A stretch of DNA of 64,000 nucleotides, from the NCBI GenBank assembly GCA_035327565.1, contig DAOLDB010000013.1, forward strand, positions 1-64,000. The letters run 5' to 3'. Positions 8,954-17,224 of the stretch are shown here, piece by piece. Position numbers and translations under genes: made by a program. Under the pieces are notes generated by a model. It was given only the letters and a program-made list of their open reading frames with translations. It had not been told where the DNA came from and ran no database searches. Each line of letters starts with the position of its first letter. Within the stretch, counting starts at the first letter, position 1. This DNA is from JABDLO01 sp035327565. GTDB lineage: Bacteria > Bacteroidota > Bacteroidia > Chitinophagales > Saprospiraceae.

Positions 8954-9726
8954 TGCGCAAAATTACAATAATTAGTATGAATCAAAACGAATGTATTACA
9001 AATGAGTTCCATGATTTACGCATGATTGCCTTAAAAAATGTTATTCTTAACTTGAAATCCATAGGTTTAACTAATATTTGAATACTTAATTGCCAAAAAA
9101 CCAGGGAGAGATATAAAATATTACCATTTATCACATAGTTGTGCATCATATTTAAAAAAATACCGGATACTCATAAGAATAAGTTTAAAAATAACGCAAA
9201 AACTGGATTCCGAAAGAATTCAATTTTGAATGTGACTCCTTGAGAAGTCATCATAGTTTGATAAGTCGTTAAGAAAATTTATGAATTAAAGAACCCATGC
9301 AAAAGTTTTAACCCAAATCCTAAAATTAGAGGTGTAGGATCATGATTGAGTTTGTGGACCAGTGGGCGAAGGTATAAAAGAGTTTAAAATAATGTATGGA
9401 AAAGGTTACAGAAAGAAACATTGTATTGAGTCAAGCCATTTACTTGAATAGCTGATTAACGACTTTTAAGCTTCTAATCGAATGATAAAAGGAAAATAAC
9501 TCCCCCAATAAATCACTAAGGACAATTTATTCATACCTTTCTGAATAAATGAATTACTGGCAACATTTCGAAGTTAACAATATGAATAATGATGATGGTT
9601 TTTTTCCTAAATTGTCAGAAGGTATCTCATGGAAATGGGCACTAAATATTATCTCTATATACTTCTAATCATAGTCATGAGATATTCTTGCCTGATCCAA
9701 CCCAAAGTCTGCAGCCAATAAAGACT
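8954..9726. other. Long intergenic stretch without a credible gene
   Basis: 773 bases between mnmA and kdsB. No frame carries a protein with recognisable features. The longest minor frame I could read by eye on the plus strand is 39 codons (9549-9668). A 9-base inverted repeat (ATTTATTCA at 9525-9533, TGAATAAAT at 9542-9550) has no T tract. No tRNA-like arms are seen. The first bases hold the mnmA promoter. The rest could be decayed coding DNA or hold an unrecognised RNA. Confidence 0.5.
8958..8985 (-). promoter_or_regulatory. mnmA promoter, TTG-N17-TAATTTTG
   Basis: On the minus strand the -33 type TTG (8983-8985) is separated by 17 bases from TAATTTTG (8958-8965). Both halves and the spacing fit the Bacteroidota consensus. 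Only four bases separate the -7 element from the mnmA ATG, so transcription should begin at or next to the start codon. Confidence 0.6.
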
Positions 9727-10485
9727 TTAGTGTTTTCCAATCCCCCGAACTTTGAAAACTTCTCTCATTTTTTCCAGATCTTCCAGTGTATCCACACCAA
9801 ACGATTCTGTATTTTCAACTTCAACTACCTGCATTGAATACCCTTCTTCCAACCAACGCAACTGCTCCAGCTCTTCAGAGCGTTCAAGAATACCCTCGTC
9901 CAGCATAAGCAATTGCTTCAAAGTATTGCGCCTGAAAGCATATAGGCCCAAATGAAGATAATAATGCCCGCCTCTTAACCATTCGCGATATGGCTTTTCT
10001 CTCCATGCGGGGATGGGATGCCTGGAAAAATATAGAGCTCTTCCATTTTTGTCAAAAACCACTTTCACTTTATTAAAATCAAACAGTGTAACCGGAGAAG
10101 TAATCCTGCGCGCCAATGTGGCAATTTGAGTTTCAGGTGTATGAAATGCATGGATCAAAGCAGAAATTTCTCCTTCGGAGACCAAAGGTTCATCTCCCTG
10201 CACATTGATAATTAAGTCGCCATCCAAGCGATCCAATACCTCACCCATTCTGCTGGTCCCATTACGGTGATGCCTGCCTGTCATCAACACATTTCCGTCA
10301 AACTTTCTGCAAGCTTTCCATATCCGCTCATCGTCAGTCAATACCAAAACTTCATGTACCCATGTACATTTTTTTACGTTATTATATACCCAATATATCA
10401 TTGGCTGTCCAGCTATATCAAGTAAAGCCTTGCCGGGTAACCGCTCAGAATAGTAGCGGGCGGGTATACATACGATACATTTCAT
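9727..10485 (-). CDS. kdsB: 3-deoxy-manno-octulosonate cytidylyltransferase KdsB
   Basis: This enzyme activates Kdo with CTP to CMP-Kdo, the donor for the lipopolysaccharide inner core. At 252 residues it has normal length. Signatures are I-P-A-R-Y-Y-S-E-R-L-P-G-K-A-L (residues 7-21), the N-V-Q-G-D-E-P-L motif (near 94-101), Y-F-S-R-H-P-I-P (near 152), and H-L-G-L-Y-A-F-R (near 177-184). It shows that the organism makes a Kdo-containing outer membrane, consistent with the LptF/G permease in this window. It is transcribed away from the LysM gene. Confidence 0.95.
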   Translation of the reverse strand: MKCIVCIPARYYSERLPGKALLDIAGQPMIYWVYNNVKKCTWVHEVLVLTDDERIWKACRKFDGNVLMTGRHHRNGTSRMGEVLDRLDGDLIINVQGDEPLVSEGEISALIHAFHTPETQIATLARRITSPVTLFDFNKVKVVFDKNGRALYFSRHPIPAWREKPYREWLRGGHYYLHLGLYAFRRNTLKQLLMLDEGILERSEELEQLRWLEEGYSMQVVEVENTESFGVDTLEDLEKMREVFKVRGIGKH

Positions 10486-10519
10486 ATTGTGTGTAACTAA
10501 ATATTACGAATAAAAATAA

Positions 10520-10527
10520 TATATTTG
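10520..10527 (+). promoter_or_regulatory. Bacteroidota -7 element TATATTTG
   Basis: TATATTTG followed by C lies 46 bases upstream of the LysM gene start, in the divergent region shared with kdsB. No TTG lies at the usual distance (the nearest is 30 bases away), so only the -7 half supports this. Confidence 0.4.
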
Positions 10528-10572
10528 CAATCTACTGTTTAATTCCCAATGATACTATAAAAATATAGCGGT

Positions 10573-11574
10573 ATGGAAAAAATATGGATTTTAAATTTTC
10601 TGTTTATTTTCATTTCATATTTTAGTTATGGTCAAGGACAAAATGCAATTCAAAATGTCCCCTCTTCAGCTACAGAATGGATTGCAATGGCTGACCAGTC
10701 ATTCCAACCTTACCTTCCGGTCATTATTGAGAAAGGCAATACGCTGTACGGTCTTTCCAGGCAATATGGAGTTTCTATGGACAAACTTAGAGAAATCAAT
10801 GGCTTGAATCATATCACCAATATTGCCATTGGCCAGGTAATTAAGGTACCTCTGGATCAGTTAAATCCTTCGGCAGAATATTATTCTATGAATATTTTTC
10901 ATGATGGAACGGTACCGGTATATTATATCGTTCAGCCAGGAAATACATTATATACCATAGCAAAAAAAATTTTCAACCAAAATGTGGAAGATTTTTTAAT
11001 TCGGAATGGATTAAAAAGCCATGATCTTTATCCCGGTCAAAAATTATTAGCCGGGTATATCCATTTGCCTCCCATTGAAACGAAAGCTGAACCTCTGGGC
11101 GATTCTGTCCCCCCCCCTGTCGATGTCCATACTAAAATTCCCAATGAGCCTATAATGGGTTTGTATACTCAAGAACAAATGACCAAAAAAGAAATCAATC
11201 ATTGGGCCGGAAATGACCAAAAACTTACTTATGAGAATTTTGAACCTGCAAAAGATTATAAGCCCAATCTTCCCAAGTTAAAACTATCTGGACGCAGAGA
11301 AATAGCCATATGGGATAAGCAATCTATTGATAACGATAATTTGTTTGCACTCCATTCAATTGCTCCTCCAGGCACCGTAATTGAAATATATAATCCTATG
11401 TTGCGCCGAACGTCTCACGCTCAGGTAGTAGGTAAAATTCCTGCTAATACCTATCCTGAAGATGTCACATTGATCATTTCACCACGGGTAGCCCGTTCAT
11501 TGGGAGCATTGGATGCACGCTTTATGGTAGAAGTTAAATATTATGAACCCATAGATTCTGATGGCGTCCACTAA
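10573..11574 (+). CDS. LysM-domain cell-wall-associated protein
   Basis: A 333-residue exported protein: a signal peptide about 1-20 is followed by two LysM peptidoglycan-binding repeats, at about 54-97 (I-E-K-G-N-T-L-Y-G-L-S-R-Q-Y-G-V) and 117-160 (V-Q-P-G-N-T-L-Y-T-I-A-K-K-I-F). A linker follows, and then a C-terminal region of ~100 residues with G-R-R-E-I-A-I-W-D and H-S-I-A-P-P-G-T-V-I-E-I-Y-N-P. That pattern is often seen in Bacteroidota LysM proteins and resembles a double-psi beta-barrel/RlpA-like fold (inference). No catalytic peptidase motif is visible. The likely role is attachment to, or remodelling of, the cell wall. Confidence 0.85.
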   Translation: MEKIWILNFLFIFISYFSYGQGQNAIQNVPSSATEWIAMADQSFQPYLPVIIEKGNTLYGLSRQYGVSMDKLREINGLNHITNIAIGQVIKVPLDQLNPSAEYYSMNIFHDGTVPVYYIVQPGNTLYTIAKKIFNQNVEDFLIRNGLKSHDLYPGQKLLAGYIHLPPIETKAEPLGDSVPPPVDVHTKIPNEPIMGLYTQEQMTKKEINHWAGNDQKLTYENFEPAKDYKPNLPKLKLSGRREIAIWDKQSIDNDNLFALHSIAPPGTVIEIYNPMLRRTSHAQVVGKIPANTYPEDVTLIISPRVARSLGALDARFMVEVKYYEPIDSDGVH

Positions 11575-11630
11575 CTCAAAATCGATATAATCCTTTCCCG
11601 GTGTCTTCATGGTTTGCAAGGATAAAGTAT

Positions 11631-11638
11631 TACCTTTG
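11631..11638 (+). promoter_or_regulatory. Bacteroidota -7 element TACCTTTG upstream of the CBS gene
   Basis: TACCTTTG followed by C ends 22 bases before the ATG at 11661. A TTTG at 11613-11616 is present but the 14-base spacer is short. Transcription from here would start after 11638, which excludes an upstream ATG at 11601 as the translation start. Confidence 0.45.
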
Positions 11639-11660
11639 CAATCTCATATTCATATCATCT

Positions 11661-13022
11661 ATGCCTCTGTATTATAATAATATTTTAGAGACCATTGGCA
11701 ACACACCCATGGTCAAGTTGAACAAAACCGTTGCAGATGTTCCTGCCCTTGTATTGGGTAAAATAGAAACATTCAATCCGGGACACTCAATCAAAGATAG
11801 AATGGCTTTGAAAATGTTGGAAGATGCTGAAAAAGATGGACGAATTCAACCGGGTGGCACCATCATTGAGTGTACTTCAGGCAATACAGGGATGGGATTG
11901 GCTATTGCAGCGGCGGTCAAAGGCTATAAATGCATTTTCACAACCAGTGATAAGCAATCTAAAGAAAAACTTGACCTGCTCAGAGCATTCGGAAGCGAAG
12001 TGGTCGTTTGTCCTACCAATGTTGAGCCCGATGATCCGAGATCTTATTATTCGGTAGCAGAAAAATTGAGTAAAGAAATACCCAATTCATGCTGGTTTAA
12101 TCAGTATGACAATTTATCAAACACGAAAGCCCACTATGAAAGTACGGGGCCGGAAATTTGGAAACAAACTGAAGGCAGGATCACACATTTGATTGTTGGA
12201 GTTGGGACAGGAGGAACAGTGTCCGGAACGGCCAGATACCTGAAAGAGCAAAATCCGGATATACAGGTATGGGGAATCGACACCTATGGTTCTGTATTTA
12301 AGAAATACCACGAGACTGGAATATTCGATACTAAGGAAATATATCCCTATATCACGGAAGGCATTGGAGAAGACATATTACCAAAAAATGTTGATTTCAG
12401 TCTAATTGATCATTTTGAAAAGGTAACTGATAAAGATGGTGCGCTCGCTGCACGGAGGCTTGCCCGGGAAGAAGGAATCTTATTAGGTTATTCTGCCGGT
12501 TCAGCATTAGCAGGATTGCTCCAGTTAAAAGAAAGGCTAACCAACAAAGATGTGGTCGTAATCATTTTTCATGATCATGGTAGCCGTTATGTTGGAAAGA
12601 TATTTAATGACGACTGGATGAGAGACCGCGGATTTTTGGACACAGAAATGAAAGTAAAACACCTGATTGAAAAGAAAGTGTACACAGAAATAAAGTCCGT
12701 TCCACCAGAAACACCTGTCAGGGAGGTATTACAGACAATGAAGGATGGCGATTTCAGCCAGCTACCCATAATTGAAAATGGAAAAATAACTGGCTCAATT
12801 AGCCAAAATCAGGTATTGGAATATATTTTGTTCAACCCATTGTCCAATGCGGACAAGCCGGTAACAGCTATTGCCGGAAAGCCATTCCCTGAAGTATCAC
12901 CGGATCTTCCATTGAAGGAAATATATCAATATATGGACAAAAACATTACTGCTGTCACTGTAGTGGATCATATGGGGAGAATTCACATTATTACCCAATA
13001 TGACATCCTTCAATTTATTTAA
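11661..13022 (+). CDS. Cystathionine beta-synthase (PLP domain plus CBS pair)
   Basis: A 453-residue PLP enzyme that condenses serine (or O-acetylserine) with homocysteine or sulfide. The fold-type II domain covers about 1-320. The PLP lysine is K45 in H-S-I-K-D-R-M-A, the substrate loop is T-S-G-N-T-G (about 71-76), and the phosphate loop is G-V-G-T-G-G-T (about 176-182). Residues ~340-453 form two CBS domains, the regulatory module of cystathionine beta-synthases, which separates it from plain cysteine synthases. The frame extends up to an ATG at 11601, but homology starts at M-P-L-Y-Y-N-N (11661) and the promoter element lies between the two. fmt follows after 8 bases, in the same operon. 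Confidence 0.88.
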   Translation: MPLYYNNILETIGNTPMVKLNKTVADVPALVLGKIETFNPGHSIKDRMALKMLEDAEKDGRIQPGGTIIECTSGNTGMGLAIAAAVKGYKCIFTTSDKQSKEKLDLLRAFGSEVVVCPTNVEPDDPRSYYSVAEKLSKEIPNSCWFNQYDNLSNTKAHYESTGPEIWKQTEGRITHLIVGVGTGGTVSGTARYLKEQNPDIQVWGIDTYGSVFKKYHETGIFDTKEIYPYITEGIGEDILPKNVDFSLIDHFEKVTDKDGALAARRLAREEGILLGYSAGSALAGLLQLKERLTNKDVVVIIFHDHGSRYVGKIFNDDWMRDRGFLDTEMKVKHLIEKKVYTEIKSVPPETPVREVLQTMKDGDFSQLPIIENGKITGSISQNQVLEYILFNPLSNADKPVTAIAGKPFPEVSPDLPLKEIYQYMDKNITAVTVVDHMGRIHIITQYDILQFI

Positions 13023-13030
13023 ATAAAGGA

Positions 13031-13951
13031 ATGGGATTAAAAATTGTATTCATGGGCACCCCCGATTTTGCTGTGCCTTCTCTTGAAATTTTATTGAATC
13101 AAGGAGGATACTCAATCGTTGGAGTGATTACTGCAACCGACAAATGGGGAGGGAGAGGCGGAAAAACACTTATTGAATCTCCTGTAAAACGATTTGCCCA
13201 GCAGCATAATCTGAATATTCTGCAACCTCCTAATCTGAAAGATCCTGTGTTCATAAAAGAATTAAAATCGCTGAATGCAGACCTTCAGATCGTTGTCGCT
13301 TTTCGAATGTTGCCCGAAATCGTTTGGAATATGCCTCCATTGGGTACCTACAACCTGCATGCTTCGCTTCTTCCTAAATACAGAGGCGCCGCACCCATTC
13401 ATTGGGCAGTCATTCATGGTGAGAAAGAAACCGGATTAACTACTTTTAAACTACAACACGAAATTGATACAGGTTCAATACTTTTTCAGGAGGCTATACC
13501 CATTTTGTCCACAGATACAACAGGAGACGTTCATGACCGTATGATGCCAATCGGAGCAAAACTGGTATTAAAAACAGTGGAAGCCATTGATTCCGGCAAT
13601 GTGTTTCTTCTCCAACAGGATGAAACACAGGTATCCAAAGCGCCAAAGCTATCTAAGGAAATGGCAAAAATTGAATTTGAACAGGATATTTTGACCGTAT
13701 ATAATTTTATACGAGGTATGTCTCCATTTCCAGGGTCATGGACATTATTAGAAAGAAAGATCTTTAAAATCTATTTTGCCGAATATGAGTACTTTTCTGA
13801 GACAAATTCTAAAAAGCCGGGAGAAATCACAATTTCTCAAACGGATTCTATGCAAATCTTTTGCCTTGACGGAATTATTAAACCCATTGATGTCCAGTTG
13901 GAAGGAAAAAAAAGAATGCACATCAATGAATTTGTAAATGGGTACCTATGA
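13031..13951 (+). CDS. fmt: Methionyl-tRNA formyltransferase
   Basis: Fmt formylates the initiator Met-tRNA for translation initiation. The 306-residue length is typical. The protein starts with K-I-V-F-M-G-T-P-D-F-A-V-P (residues 4-16), then the catalytic core with N-L-H-A-S-L-L-P-K-Y-R-G-A-A-P-I (about 111-126). Asn, His and the later Asp in H-E-I-D-T-G are the family's active-site residues. A C-terminal OB-like tRNA-binding domain covers about 205-306. It lies 8 bases behind the cystathionine beta-synthase gene on the same strand, so co-transcription is likely. In many bacteria fmt pairs with def, which is not in this window. Confidence 0.95.
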   Translation: MGLKIVFMGTPDFAVPSLEILLNQGGYSIVGVITATDKWGGRGGKTLIESPVKRFAQQHNLNILQPPNLKDPVFIKELKSLNADLQIVVAFRMLPEIVWNMPPLGTYNLHASLLPKYRGAAPIHWAVIHGEKETGLTTFKLQHEIDTGSILFQEAIPILSTDTTGDVHDRMMPIGAKLVLKTVEAIDSGNVFLLQQDETQVSKAPKLSKEMAKIEFEQDILTVYNFIRGMSPFPGSWTLLERKIFKIYFAEYEYFSETNSKKPGEITISQTDSMQIFCLDGIIKPIDVQLEGKKRMHINEFVNGYL

Positions 13952-14008
13952 ATCCATTGAGATGGTAATGTGAGAATGATATTTACTTTTCTAAATAATT
14001 GTGGAGAA

Positions 14009-14245
14009 TCAGGATTGCAGGGAAGCAGTAAGCAATGAGAGGAATTTCTCAGCAATCACTTTGACAATCTCTATTTCAGGAAAAGAAATTCTTTCCTCAA
14101 CTGAAGCAGCATTGTTGAAAAGTTCAGCATTAAAAAAACTAAAAAGTTGACTGTCTCCGGATTGAACATTCAAATAGTAGTAACAGAAGGCGCTTAGAAT
14201 GAACACTGAAGTAAGTATCCATCTTTTCTTTTTAAATGTTTTCAT
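14009..14245 (-). CDS. Small hypothetical single-pass membrane or exported protein
   Basis: A 78-residue protein of unrecognised family. It has a strongly basic start (K-x-x-K-K-K-R), one hydrophobic helix at about 9-26 with aromatic residues at its end (C-Y-Y-Y), and then a mixed tail ending S-L-L-T-A-S-L-Q-S. The helix could be a signal peptide or a membrane anchor. A TAAATTTG promoter element lies about 20 bases upstream, which supports a real gene, and no other gene overlaps it. It lies convergent with fmt. No function can be proposed. Confidence 0.55.
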   Translation of the reverse strand: MKTFKKKRWILTSVFILSAFCYYYLNVQSGDSQLFSFFNAELFNNAASVEERISFPEIEIVKVIAEKFLSLLTASLQS

Positions 14246-14265
14246 AACCTTTTAAGTAATTATTA

Positions 14266-14273
14266 CAAATTTA
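14266..14273 (-). promoter_or_regulatory. Bacteroidota -7 element TAAATTTG
   Basis: The minus-strand TAAATTTG lies 20 bases upstream of the 78-residue membrane protein gene. A TTG (14299-14301) is 25 bases away, slightly beyond the usual spacing. It supports expression of this small gene. Confidence 0.45.
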
Positions 14274-14376
14274 AACGCTATATCTTAATAATTGGTTACA
14301 AAAAATACTAAAAAATCGTTAAATATTTTTTGAAACTTCAATTACAGTTCTTTAAATCCTGAAATTCATTTTATTC

Positions 14377-16083
14377 CTATTGATCTAAACTACCAGGAAC
14401 TGATTGAATTAGCAGACGGGTATATGGATGAAAAGGTTGCATGAAAATCAATTCAGAATCATTTCTTTCTACAATTTTACCATTTTTTAATACTGCCACT
14501 GTATCACTCATAAAACGGACAACACTCAGATCATGTGAAATAAATAGCATGGAAAGACTCAATTCTTCATTCAGGTCTTTTAAAAGATTTAAAATTTTAG
14601 CCTGAGTAGTTACATCCAAAGAAGAAACACATTCATCACATAGCAACAACATTGGTTCAGCTGCAAGTGCCCTGGCAATACAAATTCTTTGCCTCTGCCC
14701 TCCTGAAAATTGGTGCGGGTATAAATCGGAAGATAAAGATTCCAATCCAACCTTTTCTAACAATTGATGAGTCTTGTATATTTTGTCTTGAACTGAAAGT
14801 TTACCATTCATGGGTTCCATAATCGCCTGACCGACCTTCATCCTGGGATTCAATGATGAATAAGGATCCTGAAATATCATTTGAATTTCGCGCCCGGTTT
14901 GCAAGTACTTATTGACTTTCTGTAAATGTGGATGTGAAAAATTAAAATGAATATTGCCGCTATCGAAAGAAATCAAGCCAGAAATACTTTGCAAAATGGT
15001 TGATTTTCCACTTCCAGATTCACCCACAAGACCAAATACTTCTCCAGCCTTCATAGAAAAGGATACATCATCCACTGCCCTGATGATACGCTTCTTTCCT
15101 CCTGTCCGTATTGTGAATATTTTTATAAGGTGGTTTACTTCAAGAATCGTTGTACTTTTCACCTGTTGTGACTCCTTTTTTACTTTGGATTCAACCTCCA
15201 AGTCTCCTTTTATAGAAGAAATACTACTTTTTCTTTCTATATTTAAATCCTGAATTGGCAACCTTGATGATTTCATCATAAATGTAGGTCTTGCCTTCAA
15301 TAAGTCCCGGGTATATGTTTGTTGAGGTTTCTCAAAAATATCCCTGGTTAATCCTTCTTCAATAATTAGCCCATTTTGCATAACCAAAACGCTATCTGCT
15401 ATTTCACTCACCACTCTCAGATCGTGTGAAATGATAATAACAGACAATTGAAGAGATTTTTGCAACTCTTTGATGAGTCTTAGTATGTTCTTTTGAACGA
15501 TAACATCCAAAGCCGTAGTAGGTTCATCTGCAATCAGAATATCGGGATGGTTACACAAAGCAATGGCTATCATTACTCGTTGCAATTGCCCTCCGGACAG
15601 CTGATGTGGAAAAGAATGATATATACGTTCCGGGTCTTCTAAACCTACTTCACTTAACCAATCAATAACCTTTTTATAATTTTCAGCTTTAGTGACTTTC
15701 TGATGTACATATATGGCTTCAGCGATTTGGATTCCACATTTTTTGGAAGGATTCATAAACATAGAAGGCTCCTGAAAAATCATCCCAATTTTCTTTCCTC
15801 TTATGTTTCGCCATGTACTCTCTTTTTCATTCCATAGATTCGGAATTTCTCTCATTCCGGATAGATGCATTGTGCCGGATTGGTTTGCATGTGAATTTAA
15901 TTGGAGTAAATGCATGAGCGACAATGCAGTTACAGACTTTCCTGATCCGGATTCACCAACAATTCCCAAAACCTCATTGGATTTCAAATGAAAAGATATC
16001 TCTTTCACAGCATCTATTCGCTTTTCCTTTGTAGTAAAAGAAACATGAAGGTTTTCTACCTGCAATATATTCTGAATTGCCAT
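14377..16083 (-). CDS. Fused dipeptide/oligopeptide-type ABC transporter ATPase (two ABC domains)
   Basis: A 568-residue protein with two complete ABC ATPase domains in tandem, like the YejF/GsiA layout of peptide-uptake systems. Domain 1 (about 5-260) has Walker A G-E-S-G-S-G-K-S (43-50), signature L-S-G-G-Q and Walker B L-I-A-D-E-P-T-T-A-L-D. Domain 2 (about 310-560) has a second G-E-S-G-S-G-K-S, F-S-G-G-Q-R-Q-R and L-L-C-D-E-C-V-S-S-L-D. Both catalytic Glu residues are kept. Each domain ends with the C-terminal segment typical of oligopeptide ATPases (H-P-Y-T-R). The ATG is 10 bases after the ribBX stop codon. No permease or binding-protein gene is nearby, so the membrane partners must lie elsewhere. 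Confidence 0.9.
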   Translation of the reverse strand: MAIQNILQVENLHVSFTTKEKRIDAVKEISFHLKSNEVLGIVGESGSGKSVTALSLMHLLQLNSHANQSGTMHLSGMREIPNLWNEKESTWRNIRGKKIGMIFQEPSMFMNPSKKCGIQIAEAIYVHQKVTKAENYKKVIDWLSEVGLEDPERIYHSFPHQLSGGQLQRVMIAIALCNHPDILIADEPTTALDVIVQKNILRLIKELQKSLQLSVIIISHDLRVVSEIADSVLVMQNGLIIEEGLTRDIFEKPQQTYTRDLLKARPTFMMKSSRLPIQDLNIERKSSISSIKGDLEVESKVKKESQQVKSTTILEVNHLIKIFTIRTGGKKRIIRAVDDVSFSMKAGEVFGLVGESGSGKSTILQSISGLISFDSGNIHFNFSHPHLQKVNKYLQTGREIQMIFQDPYSSLNPRMKVGQAIMEPMNGKLSVQDKIYKTHQLLEKVGLESLSSDLYPHQFSGGQRQRICIARALAAEPMLLLCDECVSSLDVTTQAKILNLLKDLNEELSLSMLFISHDLSVVRFMSDTVAVLKNGKIVERNDSELIFMQPFHPYTRLLIQSVPGSLDQ

Positions 16084-16093
16084 TATAGCAGTT

Positions 16094-17224
16094 TTATTCA
16101 GGAATGGTCACTGTTTCCACTATTTCAAGCCCATAACCTGGCAGAGCAACTCTTTTCACTACCGAATTGGTAATCAACTTAATTTTTTGTACACCTAACT
16201 CTCTGAGTATCTGTGCTCCTGTACCAAAATCCCTTTGCTCATCTGATGAACTTTTATTTATATTCTTACTTTGTTCAATATCTGACAATTTCTGCAATAT
16301 GGATTCTGATTTTTCACTGTGACGCATATAGAGTAAAACACCTGATTGATTTTCAGCTATCATTTCCAGGGATTTTTTGAGTTTTACTCCATAGTTTTCA
16401 AACAATATTCCCAAAATATCACCTGTTTCAGTACTGGAATGGACTCTCACCATTGTGGGTACATCCGGACGAATTTCTCCTGTAGAAATGGCTAAATGAA
16501 TATCACCGGTGGTAAGTTGTCTGAAAGCAGTTACTTTAAATTTTCCCAGATCAGTATTCAATATTTTTTCCTGAACCCTTTTTACTATGCGTTCATTCTC
16601 CATTCTGTATGCCACCAAATCCTTTATTGAAACTATCATTAACCCATGTCTATCGGCAATTTCAATCAATTCTGGCAATCTGGCCATACTTCCATCCTCA
16701 TTTAAAATTTCAACCAGAACGCCTGCAGGATAAAACCCGGCTAACTTGGCAAAATCCACTGCTGCCTCTGTATGCCCAGTTCTCCTTAGAACTCCCCCTT
16801 TTTTTGAAATCAGAGGAAAAATATGACCCGGTCTTGCAAAATCTGAGGCAGTGAATTTAGGGTCAGTGATCGCTTTGATACCTTTGCTCCGGTCAAAAGC
16901 TGAAATACCTGTTGTACACCCATACCCAATTAAGTCAATAGATACAGTAAAGGCCGTTTCGTGCAACGCGGTATTCTCTCTGACCATCATTTCAAGCTGC
17001 AACTCTTTGGCTCTTTCTTCCTGTAAAGGAGTGCAAATCAGTCCTCGGCCATATTTTGACATAAAATTAACAGTCTCCGGAGTGATCATTTCTGCAGCAC
17101 AAATAAAGTCTCCCTCATTTTCTCTGTCTTCATCATCTACTACAATGATGATCTTACCCTTCCGTATGTCATCAATAGCTTCCTGTATTGTATTGAGTTT
17201 AATTTTGGTTTGAGTCATTTCCAT
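16094..17224 (-). CDS. RibBX-like protein: DHBP synthase fused to a degenerate GTP cyclohydrolase II domain
   Basis: Residues 1-~205 are 3,4-dihydroxy-2-butanone-4-phosphate synthase (RibB), which turns ribulose 5-phosphate into the four-carbon riboflavin precursor. The key motifs are intact: D-D-E-D-R-E-N-E-G-D (30-39), T-T-G-I-S-A-F-D-R (104-112), R-P-G-H-I-F-P-L (131-138) and G-H-T-E-A-A (150-155). Residues ~227-376 align with GTP cyclohydrolase II (RibA), but the three zinc cysteines are replaced (Thr265, Glu276, Tyr278 by my alignment to E. coli RibA) and the Q-E-G-R-x-I-G-L motif is lost (302-309). It should therefore lack cyclohydrolase activity, like the RibBX proteins described in proteobacteria. 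A separate RibA is expected elsewhere. Its start overlaps the glycosyltransferase stop by 26 bases. Confidence 0.85.
   Translation of the reverse strand: MEMTQTKIKLNTIQEAIDDIRKGKIIIVVDDEDRENEGDFICAAEMITPETVNFMSKYGRGLICTPLQEERAKELQLEMMVRENTALHETAFTVSIDLIGYGCTTGISAFDRSKGIKAITDPKFTASDFARPGHIFPLISKKGGVLRRTGHTEAAVDFAKLAGFYPAGVLVEILNEDGSMARLPELIEIADRHGLMIVSIKDLVAYRMENERIVKRVQEKILNTDLGKFKVTAFRQLTTGDIHLAISTGEIRPDVPTMVRVHSSTETGDILGILFENYGVKLKKSLEMIAENQSGVLLYMRHSEKSESILQKLSDIEQSKNINKSSSDEQRDFGTGAQILRELGVQKIKLITNSVVKRVALPGYGLEIVETVTIPE

Noticed and set aside
9525..9550. 9-base inverted repeat as a terminator
   Set aside because: AT-only arms, no T run after it, and not positioned behind a gene on either strand.
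11601..11660. Upstream 20 codons as the N-terminus of the cystathionine beta-synthase
   Set aside because: The segment contains the TACCTTTG promoter element and has no homology to the family; the ATG at 11661 fits both.
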